This document shows, in pieces, positions 53,632-61,926 of a DNA stretch of 64,000 bases. The notes under the pieces are model-generated. The model was given only the letters and a program-made list of their open reading frames with translations, made no database searches and was not told the origin of the DNA. The position numbers were made by a program, and so were the translations under genes. The stretch lies in contig JAJRSJ010000033.1 in NCBI GenBank assembly GCA_024278855.1, positions 1 through 64,000 of the forward strand, read 5' to 3'. This stretch comes from Alphaproteobacteria bacterium. Its GTDB lineage: Bacteria > Pseudomonadota > Alphaproteobacteria > Caulobacterales > Maricaulaceae. The first letter of the stretch is position 1; every line of letters begins with the position of its first letter.

Positions 53632-53850
53632 ATGACCGAAATCCATATAACCCCCAACCTGATCAAGCGCACCCGAAACAAGCTCGGCATGTCGCGGCTT
53701 GAGTTCGCCCGCGCACTGGGTTTCAAAGGCAGCAAACGCACGGTGGACAAAGAAATCATCCAGCTAGAGCGCGGCAAAGCAGAACTATGGCCAGCAAAAC
53801 GCGAGTTGTTTATCGAGATGGTGACGGCGCTGAGGGCGGACAGGGAATGA
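53632..53850 (+). CDS. Small HTH DNA-binding protein
   Basis: A 72-aa protein from ATG 53632 (AGGAG upstream), with LIKRTRNKLGMSRLEFARAL and DKEIIQLERGKAELWPAKRE, consistent with an XRE-like helix-turn-helix. It lies 8 nt after rsmG and 99 nt before a restriction-modification gene, and is not part of the normal rsmG-parA order, so it probably arrived with the restriction-modification gene and may act as its control protein. That role is inference. Confidence 0.75.
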   Translation: MTEIHITPNLIKRTRNKLGMSRLEFARALGFKGSKRTVDKEIIQLERGKAELWPAKRELFIEMVTALRADRE

Positions 53851-53892
53851 CCCGGACACAAAGCACATACACAATTACCAAATTATCTGTAG

Positions 53893-53922
53893 GGTGGGTT
53901 GGGGTTTTGCTCGTAACCCACC
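53893..53922. repeat. Hairpin-forming repeat GGTGGGTT...AACCCACC
   Basis: Perfect 8-bp arms (53893-53900 and 53915-53922) with a 14-nt loop, between the HTH gene and the restriction-modification gene. Similar short GGTGGGTT palindromes are dispersed in many bacterial genomes. A terminator is less likely as no T-run follows. Confidence 0.5.
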
Positions 53923-53949
53923 GCCGTGCAACAGTATCAGGGGAGCAGC

Positions 53950-56900
53950 ATGAGTGAACAACACATAGCCGACTATCTGGCCAAGGTGCAATCCGTCTAC
54001 GCGACCGGGGTTACTACCGAGCATTCGTTTCGTGCGGCGCTTGGGTTTTTGTTTGACGGTGTTGCTGATGATGTGCGGTGTATCAATGAGCCGAAAGCGG
54101 TGGTTGATGTTGGGCGTCCGGATTTTGTTTTCAAGCGCACTATAGGCCAAAACAAGGGTGGAAAACAACAAATCACCGTTGGGCATTGCGAGGCCAAGGA
54201 CATTGACAAAGACATCAATCCCAAGGCCATGAATGATTTCAATAAGGCGCAGTTTGACCGCTATGTCAAAGGCTTGCCCAATCTTGTTTATACCAATGGT
54301 CTGGATTTTCGGTTTTATGTGAACGGTGAGTTTATCCGCGAAATTAGCGTTGCTGATTTCCTCATGGGCATTGTCCCCAAGCCGGAGAATTACGGCGCAC
54401 TTTATGCGGCCCTCAAGGATTTCACGGCCCAACGCTTGCAAACAATAACGTCCGCCAAAGCATTAGCCCAGATGATGGCCGGAAAGGCGGTGTTGATCAA
54501 AACCGTATTGGCTAATACTTTACGTGCAGACGCAGATCTGGAATCTGAACTGGCCGGACAATATAAAGCCTTCAAAGACCAACTTATCCACGATTTGACC
54601 ATAGAGGGGTTTGCCGATATTTACGCCGAGACCATAGCCTACGGCCTGTTTGCAGCGCGGCTGCACGACGAAACGCCCCAGGATTTTTCGCGAGAGGAAG
54701 CTCTGGAGCTATTGCCCAAATCCAACCCGTTTTTGCGAAAATTATTTTCCTATGTGGCCGGGCCGAGCTTGGACGAACGTATCAGGCGCGACATTGACGA
54801 ATTGGCGGAAATATTTCAGGCGACAAACCTGCAAAAACTGTTCAAAAATTTTGGTAGTTTCACCAAGCGCAATGACCCGTTCATCCATTTTTACGAGACA
54901 TTTCTGGCCGAGTATAACCCGAAAAAACGCAAGGCCAGAGGCGTGTGGTACACGCCCGAACCGGTGGTTAATTTTATTGTCCGGGCCGTGGATGATGTGC
55001 TGAAATCCGAATTTGGATTGAGCGATGGTCTGGCCGATACCAGTAAAATACCGGTGAAAATTGATACGGGGCAAACGGACAAATCCGGCAAAGCCAAATA
55101 CGAGCTGCGCGAAATGCACCGGGTGCAAATTCTGGATCCGGCCACGGGCACCGGCACGTTTTTGGCCGAAGTCATCAAACAGATTGCCCCGAAAATACAA
55201 GACATCGCCCCGGCCCAATGGTCTAAATATGTCGAGGACGATTTAATCCCGCGCTTGCACGGGTTCGAGCTGCTCATGGCAAGCTATGCCATGTGCCATA
55301 TGAAGCTTGATATGATGCTGACCGATATGGGCTATAAACCAACTAAAGCCGAACCACCGCGCCTAAATGTATTTCTAACCAATTCACTGGAAGAGGGCGA
55401 ACGTGAAGTTAGAGATTTATTCATGGCCAGATGGCTGTCCGACGAAGCCAAAGGCGCCAACGAAGTCAAACGCGATAAGCCAATAATGTGTATTATAGGC
55501 AACCCGCCTTATTCGGTGAGCAGTTCAAATAAAAGCCCGTTCATCGAGGCCTTGGTTGCGGATTATAAAAAAGATTTGAACGAACGTAATATCCAGCCTT
55601 TGTCAGACGATTATATAAAATTCATTCGCCTGTCCCAACATTTGATCGACAAAAACGGTGAGGGGGTCTTGGCATTTATTACCAATAACTCCTATCTGGA
55701 CGGGCTTATCCACCGCCAAATGCGCAAATGTTTGTTAGAGGGTTTTGATAAAATCTATGTGGTTGATTTACATGGCAGCACCAAGAAAAAAGAACGCGCC
55801 CCAGACGGTAGTGCAGACAAAAATGTGTTCGATATTATGCAAGGTGTGAGTATTTTGGTGGCGGTGAAAACCAAGACGGACAAGAAAAAAGGAACGCTTG
55901 CAAGTGTACGGCATTTGGATTTATGGGGGGGGCGTAAAGACAAGAATGAAAAGCTCTTTGCTTTAAACATACGGAAAAAAATATTTCAAAAAATAGAAAC
56001 CCCAGAACCGAATTATTTTTTGGTGCCGAAAGATTTTGCTGCGCAAGAGGAATATGAAAAGGGGTTTAAGGTGTTTGATTTAATGTCCATAAACTCTTCA
56101 GGAATAAAAACGCATAAAGATAAATTTGCCATTAGTTTTGATAAAAAAACAATTATTTCAAGGGTAGAAGATACCTATTCATTGGAGCGTGAAGAGCTTC
56201 GTACAAAATATAAACTGGGCAAAGATGCGAGAGACTGGAAAGTGTCTTATATGCAGTTAGATGTTAGAGAAAATCTTTCCAATAAATTGTACATGCAATT
56301 AGACTATCGTCCTTTTGATAAACGTTGGACGTACTACACAGGGAAAACAAAGGGCTTCCATAGTTATCCCCGTGAAGCAATAATAAAGCACATGCTAGAG
56401 AAAGATAATTTTTCTATGTTATTTAAGCGCTCGAGAATTTTGGGTGAGCATCAGTCATTTAAACACGTATCAGTATCAAGAGGGCTCCTAGACTTAAACT
56501 ATTTTGGTGACCAAAGTTTCTTTCTCCCCCTCTACCTCTACCCCAACACCACCACCTCACAATCCGATGCGTTTGCGCCTACTGAGCGCACCGTCAATAT
56601 GGACGCGAAAATCCGGGCTAAAATCGAGAAATCCGCTAGCGGTAAAAAACACGGCACACCGGACGAGCTTGCGATATTTGATTATATTTATGGGGTGCTG
56701 CATTGCCCGGCTTACCGCGAAACCTATAAGGAATTTCTCAAGATAGATTTCCCGCGTGTGCCTTATCCGGCCTCGCCCGCCAGTTTTTGGGATATCAGCG
56801 CCAAGGGTACGCAATTGCGCAAGCTACATTTGATGGACGACGAAGCCATTGGCAAAACGCCTTACAAATTTGACGGCACCCCGAACGAAATGGGCGATAG

Positions 56901-57168
56901 TGTGGTGGACAAACCCAAATTCACGCCGGGCGCGGGTAAGGTCGGCACCGTCCACATCAATGAAACCCAATATTTTGAAGATGTGCCGCGCACTGCATGG
57001 GAGTTTTATATTGGCGGCTATCAGCCAGCCCAAAAATGGCTCAAAGACCGCAAGGGCAGGACGCTTAGTTTCGATGATATCCGCCACTACCAAAGAATAA
57101 TAAAAATCTTGAGCGAGACCGACCGGATTATGCAGACAATCGATATGGATTTGGGGGATAAGCCATGA
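53950..57168 (+). CDS. Type ISP-like restriction-modification enzyme (nuclease-methyltransferase-TRD fusion)
   Basis: A 1072-aa single-chain restriction-modification protein. The N-terminus carries a PD-(D/E)xK nuclease pattern (RPDF, Asp58; E81-A-K83). A helical linker follows, then an N6-adenine methyltransferase with motif I DPATGTGTF (~395-403) and motif IV NPPYS (~517-521), and a long C-terminal target-recognition region (~650-1040) with WDISAKGTQLRKLH and EFYIGGYQPAQKWLKDRKGR typical of ISP/Eco57I-like enzymes. No helicase motifs were seen, unlike LlaBIII-type ISP enzymes (~1500 aa). ATG 53950 follows GGGGAG. Part of the TRD (~55900-56520) is more AT-rich than the flanks. Confidence 0.85.
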   Translation: MSEQHIADYLAKVQSVYATGVTTEHSFRAALGFLFDGVADDVRCINEPKAVVDVGRPDFVFKRTIGQNKGGKQQITVGHCEAKDIDKDINPKAMNDFNKAQFDRYVKGLPNLVYTNGLDFRFYVNGEFIREISVADFLMGIVPKPENYGALYAALKDFTAQRLQTITSAKALAQMMAGKAVLIKTVLANTLRADADLESELAGQYKAFKDQLIHDLTIEGFADIYAETIAYGLFAARLHDETPQDFSREEALELLPKSNPFLRKLFSYVAGPSLDERIRRDIDELAEIFQATNLQKLFKNFGSFTKRNDPFIHFYETFLAEYNPKKRKARGVWYTPEPVVNFIVRAVDDVLKSEFGLSDGLADTSKIPVKIDTGQTDKSGKAKYELREMHRVQILDPATGTGTFLAEVIKQIAPKIQDIAPAQWSKYVEDDLIPRLHGFELLMASYAMCHMKLDMMLTDMGYKPTKAEPPRLNVFLTNSLEEGEREVRDLFMARWLSDEAKGANEVKRDKPIMCIIGNPPYSVSSSNKSPFIEALVADYKKDLNERNIQPLSDDYIKFIRLSQHLIDKNGEGVLAFITNNSYLDGLIHRQMRKCLLEGFDKIYVVDLHGSTKKKERAPDGSADKNVFDIMQGVSILVAVKTKTDKKKGTLASVRHLDLWGGRKDKNEKLFALNIRKKIFQKIETPEPNYFLVPKDFAAQEEYEKGFKVFDLMSINSSGIKTHKDKFAISFDKKTIISRVEDTYSLEREELRTKYKLGKDARDWKVSYMQLDVRENLSNKLYMQLDYRPFDKRWTYYTGKTKGFHSYPREAIIKHMLEKDNFSMLFKRSRILGEHQSFKHVSVSRGLLDLNYFGDQSFFLPLYLYPNTTTSQSDAFAPTERTVNMDAKIRAKIEKSASGKKHGTPDELAIFDYIYGVLHCPAYRETYKEFLKIDFPRVPYPASPASFWDISAKGTQLRKLHLMDDEAIGKTPYKFDGTPNEMGDSVVDKPKFTPGAGKVGTVHINETQYFEDVPRTAWEFYIGGYQPAQKWLKDRKGRTLSFDDIRHYQRIIKILSETDRIMQTIDMDLGDKP

Positions 57169-57186
57169 CGGCGGTGCGGCACAATT

Positions 57187-57386
57187 TTTCCTTCCTCCGT
57201 TTACGGGGGAAGTACCCCTCGTTCTTCAGAGGGGGGATGGGGGCGGCGCTCTTGTGCCGATACGGTGTTGCGGTAAGTTGCTGGCTTATTGGGGTTACGG
57301 GTTTGTTATCAAGTTTCGTACCGGGCCAAGAAGCCCGGCCCCCATCCCCCCTTCGGGGTACTTCCCCCGTAAACGGAGGAAGGAAA
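57187..57386. repeat. 200-bp inverted-repeat element with perfect 32-bp arms
   Basis: The left arm 57187-57218 and right arm 57355-57386 are perfect reverse complements (arm starts TTTCCTTCCTCCGTTTACGG). Further inside, a G-rich block (57231-57244) pairs with a C-rich block (57337-57351). No transposase is encoded. It fills the gap between the restriction-modification gene and parA and looks like a MITE or transcribed hairpin element. Confidence 0.8.
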
Positions 57387-57424
57387 GAGCGTGCGTCCAT
57401 CAGAAATCATTTCAAGGTTAAACC

Positions 57425-58255
57425 ATGACACAAAAAACACGCACTATCGCTATCGTCAACCAAAAAGGCGGGGTTGGGAAAACCACTACGTCTATCAATT
57501 TGGCGGCGGCGTTGGCGGCGCAGGGGCAGTCCGTTTTGTTGATTGATTTGGACCCCCAAGGCAATGCCACCACCGGACTTGGCCAAAGAAAAGGGCGCAG
57601 GCACGGTGCGACGGACATTACACTTTATGATGTGATTGTGGACGAGGCGGGCTTGGCGGCGGCGGTGGTGGACACGGATGTGGCCGGGTTGACATTGGTC
57701 GCGTCCGATATGGATATGTCCGGGGCCGAACTGGCTATTGGTAATTCGCCGGGGCGCACGACGCGGCTCAAATCTGCGCTGTCGGACTATTTGGCATCAC
57801 TACAAGACCCACCGGATTATGTGTTGATCGATTGCCCACCGGCACTTGGGCTGTTGACGGTCAACGCTTTGTCTGCGGCGCGGTCGGTATTGGTGCCTTT
57901 GCAGTGCGAGTTTTATGCTTTGGAGGGATTGTCGCAACTCCTCAAAACCATCGAGGTTGCCAAGGCGTCGGTTAATCCGGATCTGGTCATCGACGGGGTG
58001 ATGCTGACCATGTATGACAGGCGCAACAGGTTGTCGGACCAAGTGGCAGCAGATGTACGCAAACATCTTGGCCGGGCCGTGTTAGAGACCATAATCCCGC
58101 GCAATGTCCGCATCGCCGAAGCCCCAAGTTTCGGCAAGCCAGTGACGCAGTATGATCCAAAATGCAAAGGCGCGTTGCCCTATATGGCATTGGCTAAAGA
58201 ATTATTATTGCGCCACGGTAAAAACCGCGCGCTTGAAGGAGACCAACATGTCTGA
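57425..58255 (+). CDS. parA: Chromosome partitioning ATPase ParA
   Basis: Walker-type ATPase that moves ParB-parS complexes along the nucleoid. A 276-aa protein: deviant Walker A VNQKGGVGKTTT, Walker A' LLIDLDPQGNATTGLG, Walker B YVLIDCPPALGLLT, and MYDRRNRLS. It overlaps parB by 8 nt. Highly conserved family, intact. Confidence 0.97.
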   Translation: MTQKTRTIAIVNQKGGVGKTTTSINLAAALAAQGQSVLLIDLDPQGNATTGLGQRKGRRHGATDITLYDVIVDEAGLAAAVVDTDVAGLTLVASDMDMSGAELAIGNSPGRTTRLKSALSDYLASLQDPPDYVLIDCPPALGLLTVNALSAARSVLVPLQCEFYALEGLSQLLKTIEVAKASVNPDLVIDGVMLTMYDRRNRLSDQVAADVRKHLGRAVLETIIPRNVRIAEAPSFGKPVTQYDPKCKGALPYMALAKELLLRHGKNRALEGDQHV

Positions 58256-59258
58256 TAAAAAACCAGTTGCATTAAAACTCGGCCGAGGATTATCGGCTCT
58301 AATGACTGACATTGCCGCTCCGGAAAATGCAGAAATAGCTGAACAAGACACTAACCAAGACATTAAACAAGGCGTGCCACCGAGCCAAGGCGGCAAGCCG
58401 CCCGTGCGCGACGAAAAAAACAACCCTGACCGTGCGCAAGCTTTGGTTGGGCGCGGCATTCATGAAATCCCGATTGATAAACTTCAGCGAAACTCTGCCC
58501 AACCGCGCAAATATTTTGACAAAGTGAAACTAGCGGAGCTGGCCAACTCTATTAAACAAAAAGGTGTTCTACAGCCAATTTTGGTGCGGCCCCTGCTAAC
58601 GACGTCCGGCGTTGAGGCCAATAAAATATCCGGCTACCAAATCGTTGCCGGAGAACGCCGTTGGCACGCCGCTCAAGCGGCCGGGCTAGAAGTCATCCCG
58701 GCACTTATTAGGGAATTGTCCGAACAAGAGGTTTTGGAAATCGGCGTTATCGAAAATGTGCAAAGAACCGATTTAAACCCCATGGAAGAAGCCAAAGCCT
58801 ATGCGGCCTTGATGCGGCAATTTGGTCGCAAGCAAAGCGAAATTGCCGAGGCAACTGGCAAAAGCCGCTCCCATGTTGCCAATTGTTTGCGTTTGCTAAA
58901 CCTGCCGGAGTTGGCGCAGGAATATCTGGAAGGCGGCAAAATCACCGCAGGCCATGCCCGCGCCATATTATCGGCCCCCGACCCGCAAGCCTTGGCAGAG
59001 GCGATTGTCAAAGACGGGTTATCGGTACGGGCGGCAGAGAAATGGGCCAAAGCGGCCCATAAAACAATGGGGGGGCAGCGGCCCGCAAGCCCGCAAGCCC
59101 GTGATATCAATCTACAGGCGGTTGAGCGAGGATTGACGGAATTCATCGGTATGAATGTGACCATAACCCACAAAAACCCCGGCGGGATAATGAACATAAG
59201 ATACAAAAGTCTAGCACAATTTGACGAGTTGCTAAAACTGCTTAAAAAAGACAAATAA
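58248..59258 (+). CDS. parB: Chromosome partitioning protein ParB
   Basis: CTP-dependent DNA clamp that loads at parS. A 336-aa protein: N-terminal LGRGLSALM (ParA-stimulating region), IDKLQRNSAQPRKYFD, the CTP-binding GERRWHAAQ, IENVQRTDLNPMEEA, the HTH KQSEIAEATGKSRSHVANCL and a C-terminal dimerisation tail ending KLLKKDK. ATG 58248 is chosen for AAGGAG 7 nt upstream; a frame extension to 58152 lies inside parA. Its target parS sites are in mnmE and rsmG. Confidence 0.97.
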   Translation: MSDKKPVALKLGRGLSALMTDIAAPENAEIAEQDTNQDIKQGVPPSQGGKPPVRDEKNNPDRAQALVGRGIHEIPIDKLQRNSAQPRKYFDKVKLAELANSIKQKGVLQPILVRPLLTTSGVEANKISGYQIVAGERRWHAAQAAGLEVIPALIRELSEQEVLEIGVIENVQRTDLNPMEEAKAYAALMRQFGRKQSEIAEATGKSRSHVANCLRLLNLPELAQEYLEGGKITAGHARAILSAPDPQALAEAIVKDGLSVRAAEKWAKAAHKTMGGQRPASPQARDINLQAVERGLTEFIGMNVTITHKNPGGIMNIRYKSLAQFDELLKLLKKDK

Positions 59259-59292
59259 CTTGCCTTAAAGAGCCAAAAAACTGGAACTATAA

Positions 59293-60687
59293 ATGAAAAC
59301 CGATTTTGACATTTTGGTGGTTGGCGGCGGGCTCGTGGGCCTAACCGCCGCTCTGGCGTGTGCCCAAGCCGGGTTTCGCATTGGGGTGGTCGATATAGAA
59401 AAACCGTCCGCGCAATTGGCCGCACACCACGACGGGCGTGCGTCTGCGATTAGCGTCGCCAGTTTTCGCATGATGCGGGCTTTGGGGGTTGCGGATGCCC
59501 TAATAGAGAAAAAGGTGCGTGGTGATGACACTCACGCCGGGCCGATCAGGAAAATATTGGTCAGCGACGGGCAGGCCGGCGCCACCCCCTCGCCGCTAAC
59601 TTTGTTCTTTGACAGCGCACAAATCGCCGATGCCAATGACGGTGAACCGCTTGGTTATATGGTTGAGAACCGCCGCATGCGCCACGCATTGCACGCTGAG
59701 GCGAAAAAATGCGAAAACATCACATGGATCGCCCCGGCCCGGATTAAAGACATTATTGCGGACGACGCTAAAACCACAATCGTATTTGACGACGACAAAA
59801 CCCTAAGCGCTTCATTATTGGTTGCGGCGGACGGGCGCAATTCTTTCGTGCGCCGCAAGGCCGGTATTGGGGTAATGTCTTGGCCGTGCCACCAAAAAGC
59901 CATTGTCACCACGGTCGAGCATGAACTGCCCCACGGCGACATTGCCCATGAACTGTTCTTGCCTGCCGGGCCGTTCGCCATATTGCCCTTAACCGGTAAC
60001 CGGGCCAGTATTGTCTGGACGGAAACACCCCGCGCCGCCGATGCGGCTATGGCTTTGGACGACGAGAGTTTTGCGGCGGAATTGTCGCGGCGGTTCGGAG
60101 ATTTTCTGGGCTGGGTCAAGCCCATAGCACCGCGTTGGTGTTATCCATTATCTTTCCAACACGCCAAAACCTATGTCGGCGAGCGGTTGGTTTTGGTTGG
60201 GGACGCGGCCCATGCCATCCACCCTATTGCCGGGCAGGGGTTTAATATGGGGATGCGGGACGGGGCGGCGCTAGCAGAGATTTTGGTACAGGCCCGCGCA
60301 GAGGGTCGGGATTTGGGCGACGGGTTTGTTTTGGCGCAATTCGAGGCCTGGCGTAAATTTGATAACACTGCGCTGACTTTGGCCTGCGATATGTTCAACC
60401 GTCTATTCTCTAACAATATCGCGCCAGTAAAGCATGCAAGGCGTATTGGGCTAAGTGTCGTGGACAAGCTTCCGCCAGTACGACAATTTTTCATGAAGGA
60501 GGCGAGCGGACAAATTGGCGACCTCCCCCCGTTATTACGCGGGGAAGCTTACAAGAGGCGAGGAGGGAGCGGTAGCGAGCGACCGGGAAACATAAAGAGG
60601 CGAGGAGGGAGCGGTAGCGAGCGACCGGGAAACATAAAGAGGCGAGGCGGGAGCGGTAGCGACCGGCCGGGAGGGGTGGTGTTATGA
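59293..60687 (+). CDS. UbiH/UbiF/COQ6-family FAD monooxygenase with repeat-derived C-terminus
   Basis: A 464-aa FAD-dependent aromatic hydroxylase, most likely acting on a ubiquinone precursor. FAD motifs: VVGGGLVGLTAALA at the N-terminus, LVAADGRNSFVRR and LVGDAAHAIHPIAGQGFNMG near residues 300-320. The family fold ends near residue 405. The last ~50 residues are three 14-residue repeats (KRRGGSGSERPGNI) encoded by a 42-bp tandem repeat, an addition without homology to the enzyme. It overlaps the ArsC-like gene by 4 nt. Confidence 0.88.
   Translation: MKTDFDILVVGGGLVGLTAALACAQAGFRIGVVDIEKPSAQLAAHHDGRASAISVASFRMMRALGVADALIEKKVRGDDTHAGPIRKILVSDGQAGATPSPLTLFFDSAQIADANDGEPLGYMVENRRMRHALHAEAKKCENITWIAPARIKDIIADDAKTTIVFDDDKTLSASLLVAADGRNSFVRRKAGIGVMSWPCHQKAIVTTVEHELPHGDIAHELFLPAGPFAILPLTGNRASIVWTETPRAADAAMALDDESFAAELSRRFGDFLGWVKPIAPRWCYPLSFQHAKTYVGERLVLVGDAAHAIHPIAGQGFNMGMRDGAALAEILVQARAEGRDLGDGFVLAQFEAWRKFDNTALTLACDMFNRLFSNNIAPVKHARRIGLSVVDKLPPVRQFFMKEASGQIGDLPPLLRGEAYKRRGGSGSERPGNIKRRGGSGSERPGNIKRRGGSGSDRPGGVVL
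60553..60677. repeat. 42-bp tandem repeat, 3 copies, coding the C-terminus of the UbiH-like protein
   Basis: Units begin at 60553, 60595 and 60637 (AAGAGGCGAGGAGGGAGCGG...). The first two are identical and the third is diverged. The period is a multiple of three, so the frame stays open. Just upstream, CCTCCCCCCGTTATTACG with GGGGAAG (from ~60523) resembles the arm of the inverted-repeat element at 57187-57386. Confidence 0.85.
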
Positions 60688-61025
60688 ATTTCTACGGCCT
60701 TAAAGCCTGTGACACCTGTCGCAAAGCACAAAAAGAATTACGGGCGGCAGGGCGGGAGTTTGCAGTGATCGATGTACGCGCCGATGGAGTTAGCGCCAGC
60801 AAATTACAAAAATGGACAACAAAGGCCGATTGGAAAAAACTCCTGAACACAAGATCAACCAGTTGGCGCAATCTAGCGGCAGGTGACAAAGACAATATAG
60901 ACGAAACCAAAGCGGTCACGCTTATGGCCCAACACCCAACCTTGATAAAGCGCCCTGTTATTGAAGTGGACGGGAAGTTGTTGGTCGGGTGGAGCTCGCA
61001 AACAAAGGCGGCTTTGCTGTTATAA
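60684..61025 (+). CDS. ArsC/Spx/YffB-family thioredoxin-fold protein
   Basis: A 113-aa protein with MNFYGLKACDTCRKAQKELR (C-x2-C near residues 9-12), the family's conserved RSTSWRNL and the late IKRPVIEVDGK. YffB-like members are glutathione-related thiol proteins of unclear role; Arg triads needed for arsenate reduction are not evident. The start overlaps the monooxygenase stop (ATGA). Confidence 0.87.
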   Translation: MNFYGLKACDTCRKAQKELRAAGREFAVIDVRADGVSASKLQKWTTKADWKKLLNTRSTSWRNLAAGDKDNIDETKAVTLMAQHPTLIKRPVIEVDGKLLVGWSSQTKAALLL

Positions 61026-61174
61026 TACGGAATTAAAGTTTTGAATCCAGAATTGTGAAGCCGCCATAACCTTGCCACAATTGGAGGCTTAAAGCAGTAT
61101 TGTAGCCATTGAAGCCTATTGGAAATTGGTTACAATGGGTAAAACTTAACCCGCGTTTCAGTTTGGGAGATTTT

Positions 61175-61879
61175 ATGGCCAATATAGCTTTGGTAGACGA
61201 CGACGAGAATATTTTGACCTCCGTATCCATGTTTTTGGAAGACGCGGGGCACGCCGTGAAATGCTATCACGACGGGGCCAGCGCCTTGGAAGCTTTAAGC
61301 AAAAACCCGGTGGACATAGCCGTATTCGACATAAAAATGCCGCGTATGGACGGAATGGAGCTTCTGCGCCGCCTCCGCCAAACATCCAATATGCCCGTGA
61401 TTTTTCTCACCTCCAAGGACGACGAATTTGACGAGGCTTTGGGGTTAAATATGGGCGCGGACGATTATATAACCAAGCCGTTTTCCCAACGTTTGTTAGG
61501 GGAGCGTATCAAGGCGGTGTTACGCCGGGCCACATTGGGCGGCGCCGAAACACTTGCGCCGCAGGAGGGTGATGATGCGGTGATCCGCAGAGGACAGTTA
61601 TTGCTTGATCCCAACCGCCATGCCTGTTCGTGGAAGGGGGAGCCTGTGCGGTTGACTGTGACAGAGTTTTTAATCCTGCACGCCTTGGCCAAACGGCCGG
61701 GCTATGTGAAAAGCCGTGATAATCTTATGGACATTGCCTATGACGACCAAGTTTATGTGGATGACCGCACTATTGACAGTCACATTAAACGCTTGCGCAA
61801 GAAGTTTCGTAAATCCGACCAGGCTTTTGACGGCATAGAAACGCTGTACGGAATTGGCTATAAATACAAAGAAGCGTAA
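61175..61879 (+). CDS. chvI: Two-component response regulator ChvI
   Basis: OmpR-family DNA-binding regulator of the ChvG-ChvI envelope/acid-stress system. The receiver domain has [19 protein letters not shown] with the phosphorylated Asp, LTSKDDE and [10 protein letters not shown]; the winged-helix C-terminus has [19 protein letters not shown] (in part), [15 protein letters not shown] and [13 protein letters not shown] 61175 follows GGGAGA and gives 234 aa; an upstream TTG 61109 is unlikely. The stop codon lies within a 16-bp tandem repeat. Confidence 0.93.
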   Translation: MANIALVDDDENILTSVSMFLEDAGHAVKCYHDGASALEALSKNPVDIAVFDIKMPRMDGMELLRRLRQTSNMPVIFLTSKDDEFDEALGLNMGADDYITKPFSQRLLGERIKAVLRRATLGGAETLAPQEGDDAVIRRGQLLLDPNRHACSWKGEPVRLTVTEFLILHALAKRPGYVKSRDNLMDIAYDDQVYVDDRTIDSHIKRLRKKFRKSDQAFDGIETLYGIGYKYKEA

Positions 61880-61908
61880 ATACAAAGAAGCGCAAATATA
61901 AGGAAGCG
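61861..61908. repeat. 16-bp tandem repeat, 3 copies, at the chvI stop
   Basis: Units TAAATACAAAGAAGCG at 61861-61876 and 61877-61892, and a variant CAAATATAAGGAAGCG at 61893-61908. The first encodes the last chvI residues and the second begins with its TAA. The period is not a multiple of three. Confidence 0.88.
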
Positions 61909-61926
61909 TAAACATTATTCGCGTAT

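Noticed and set aside
58152-58247. N-terminal extension of parB by 32 residues
   Set aside because: It lies inside parA, lacks ParB features, and ATG 58248 has a strong ribosome site.
60549-60731. Minus-strand repeat frame (GRSLPLPPRLFMFP units)
   Set aside because: It is only the reverse of the 42-bp coding repeat in the monooxygenase gene.
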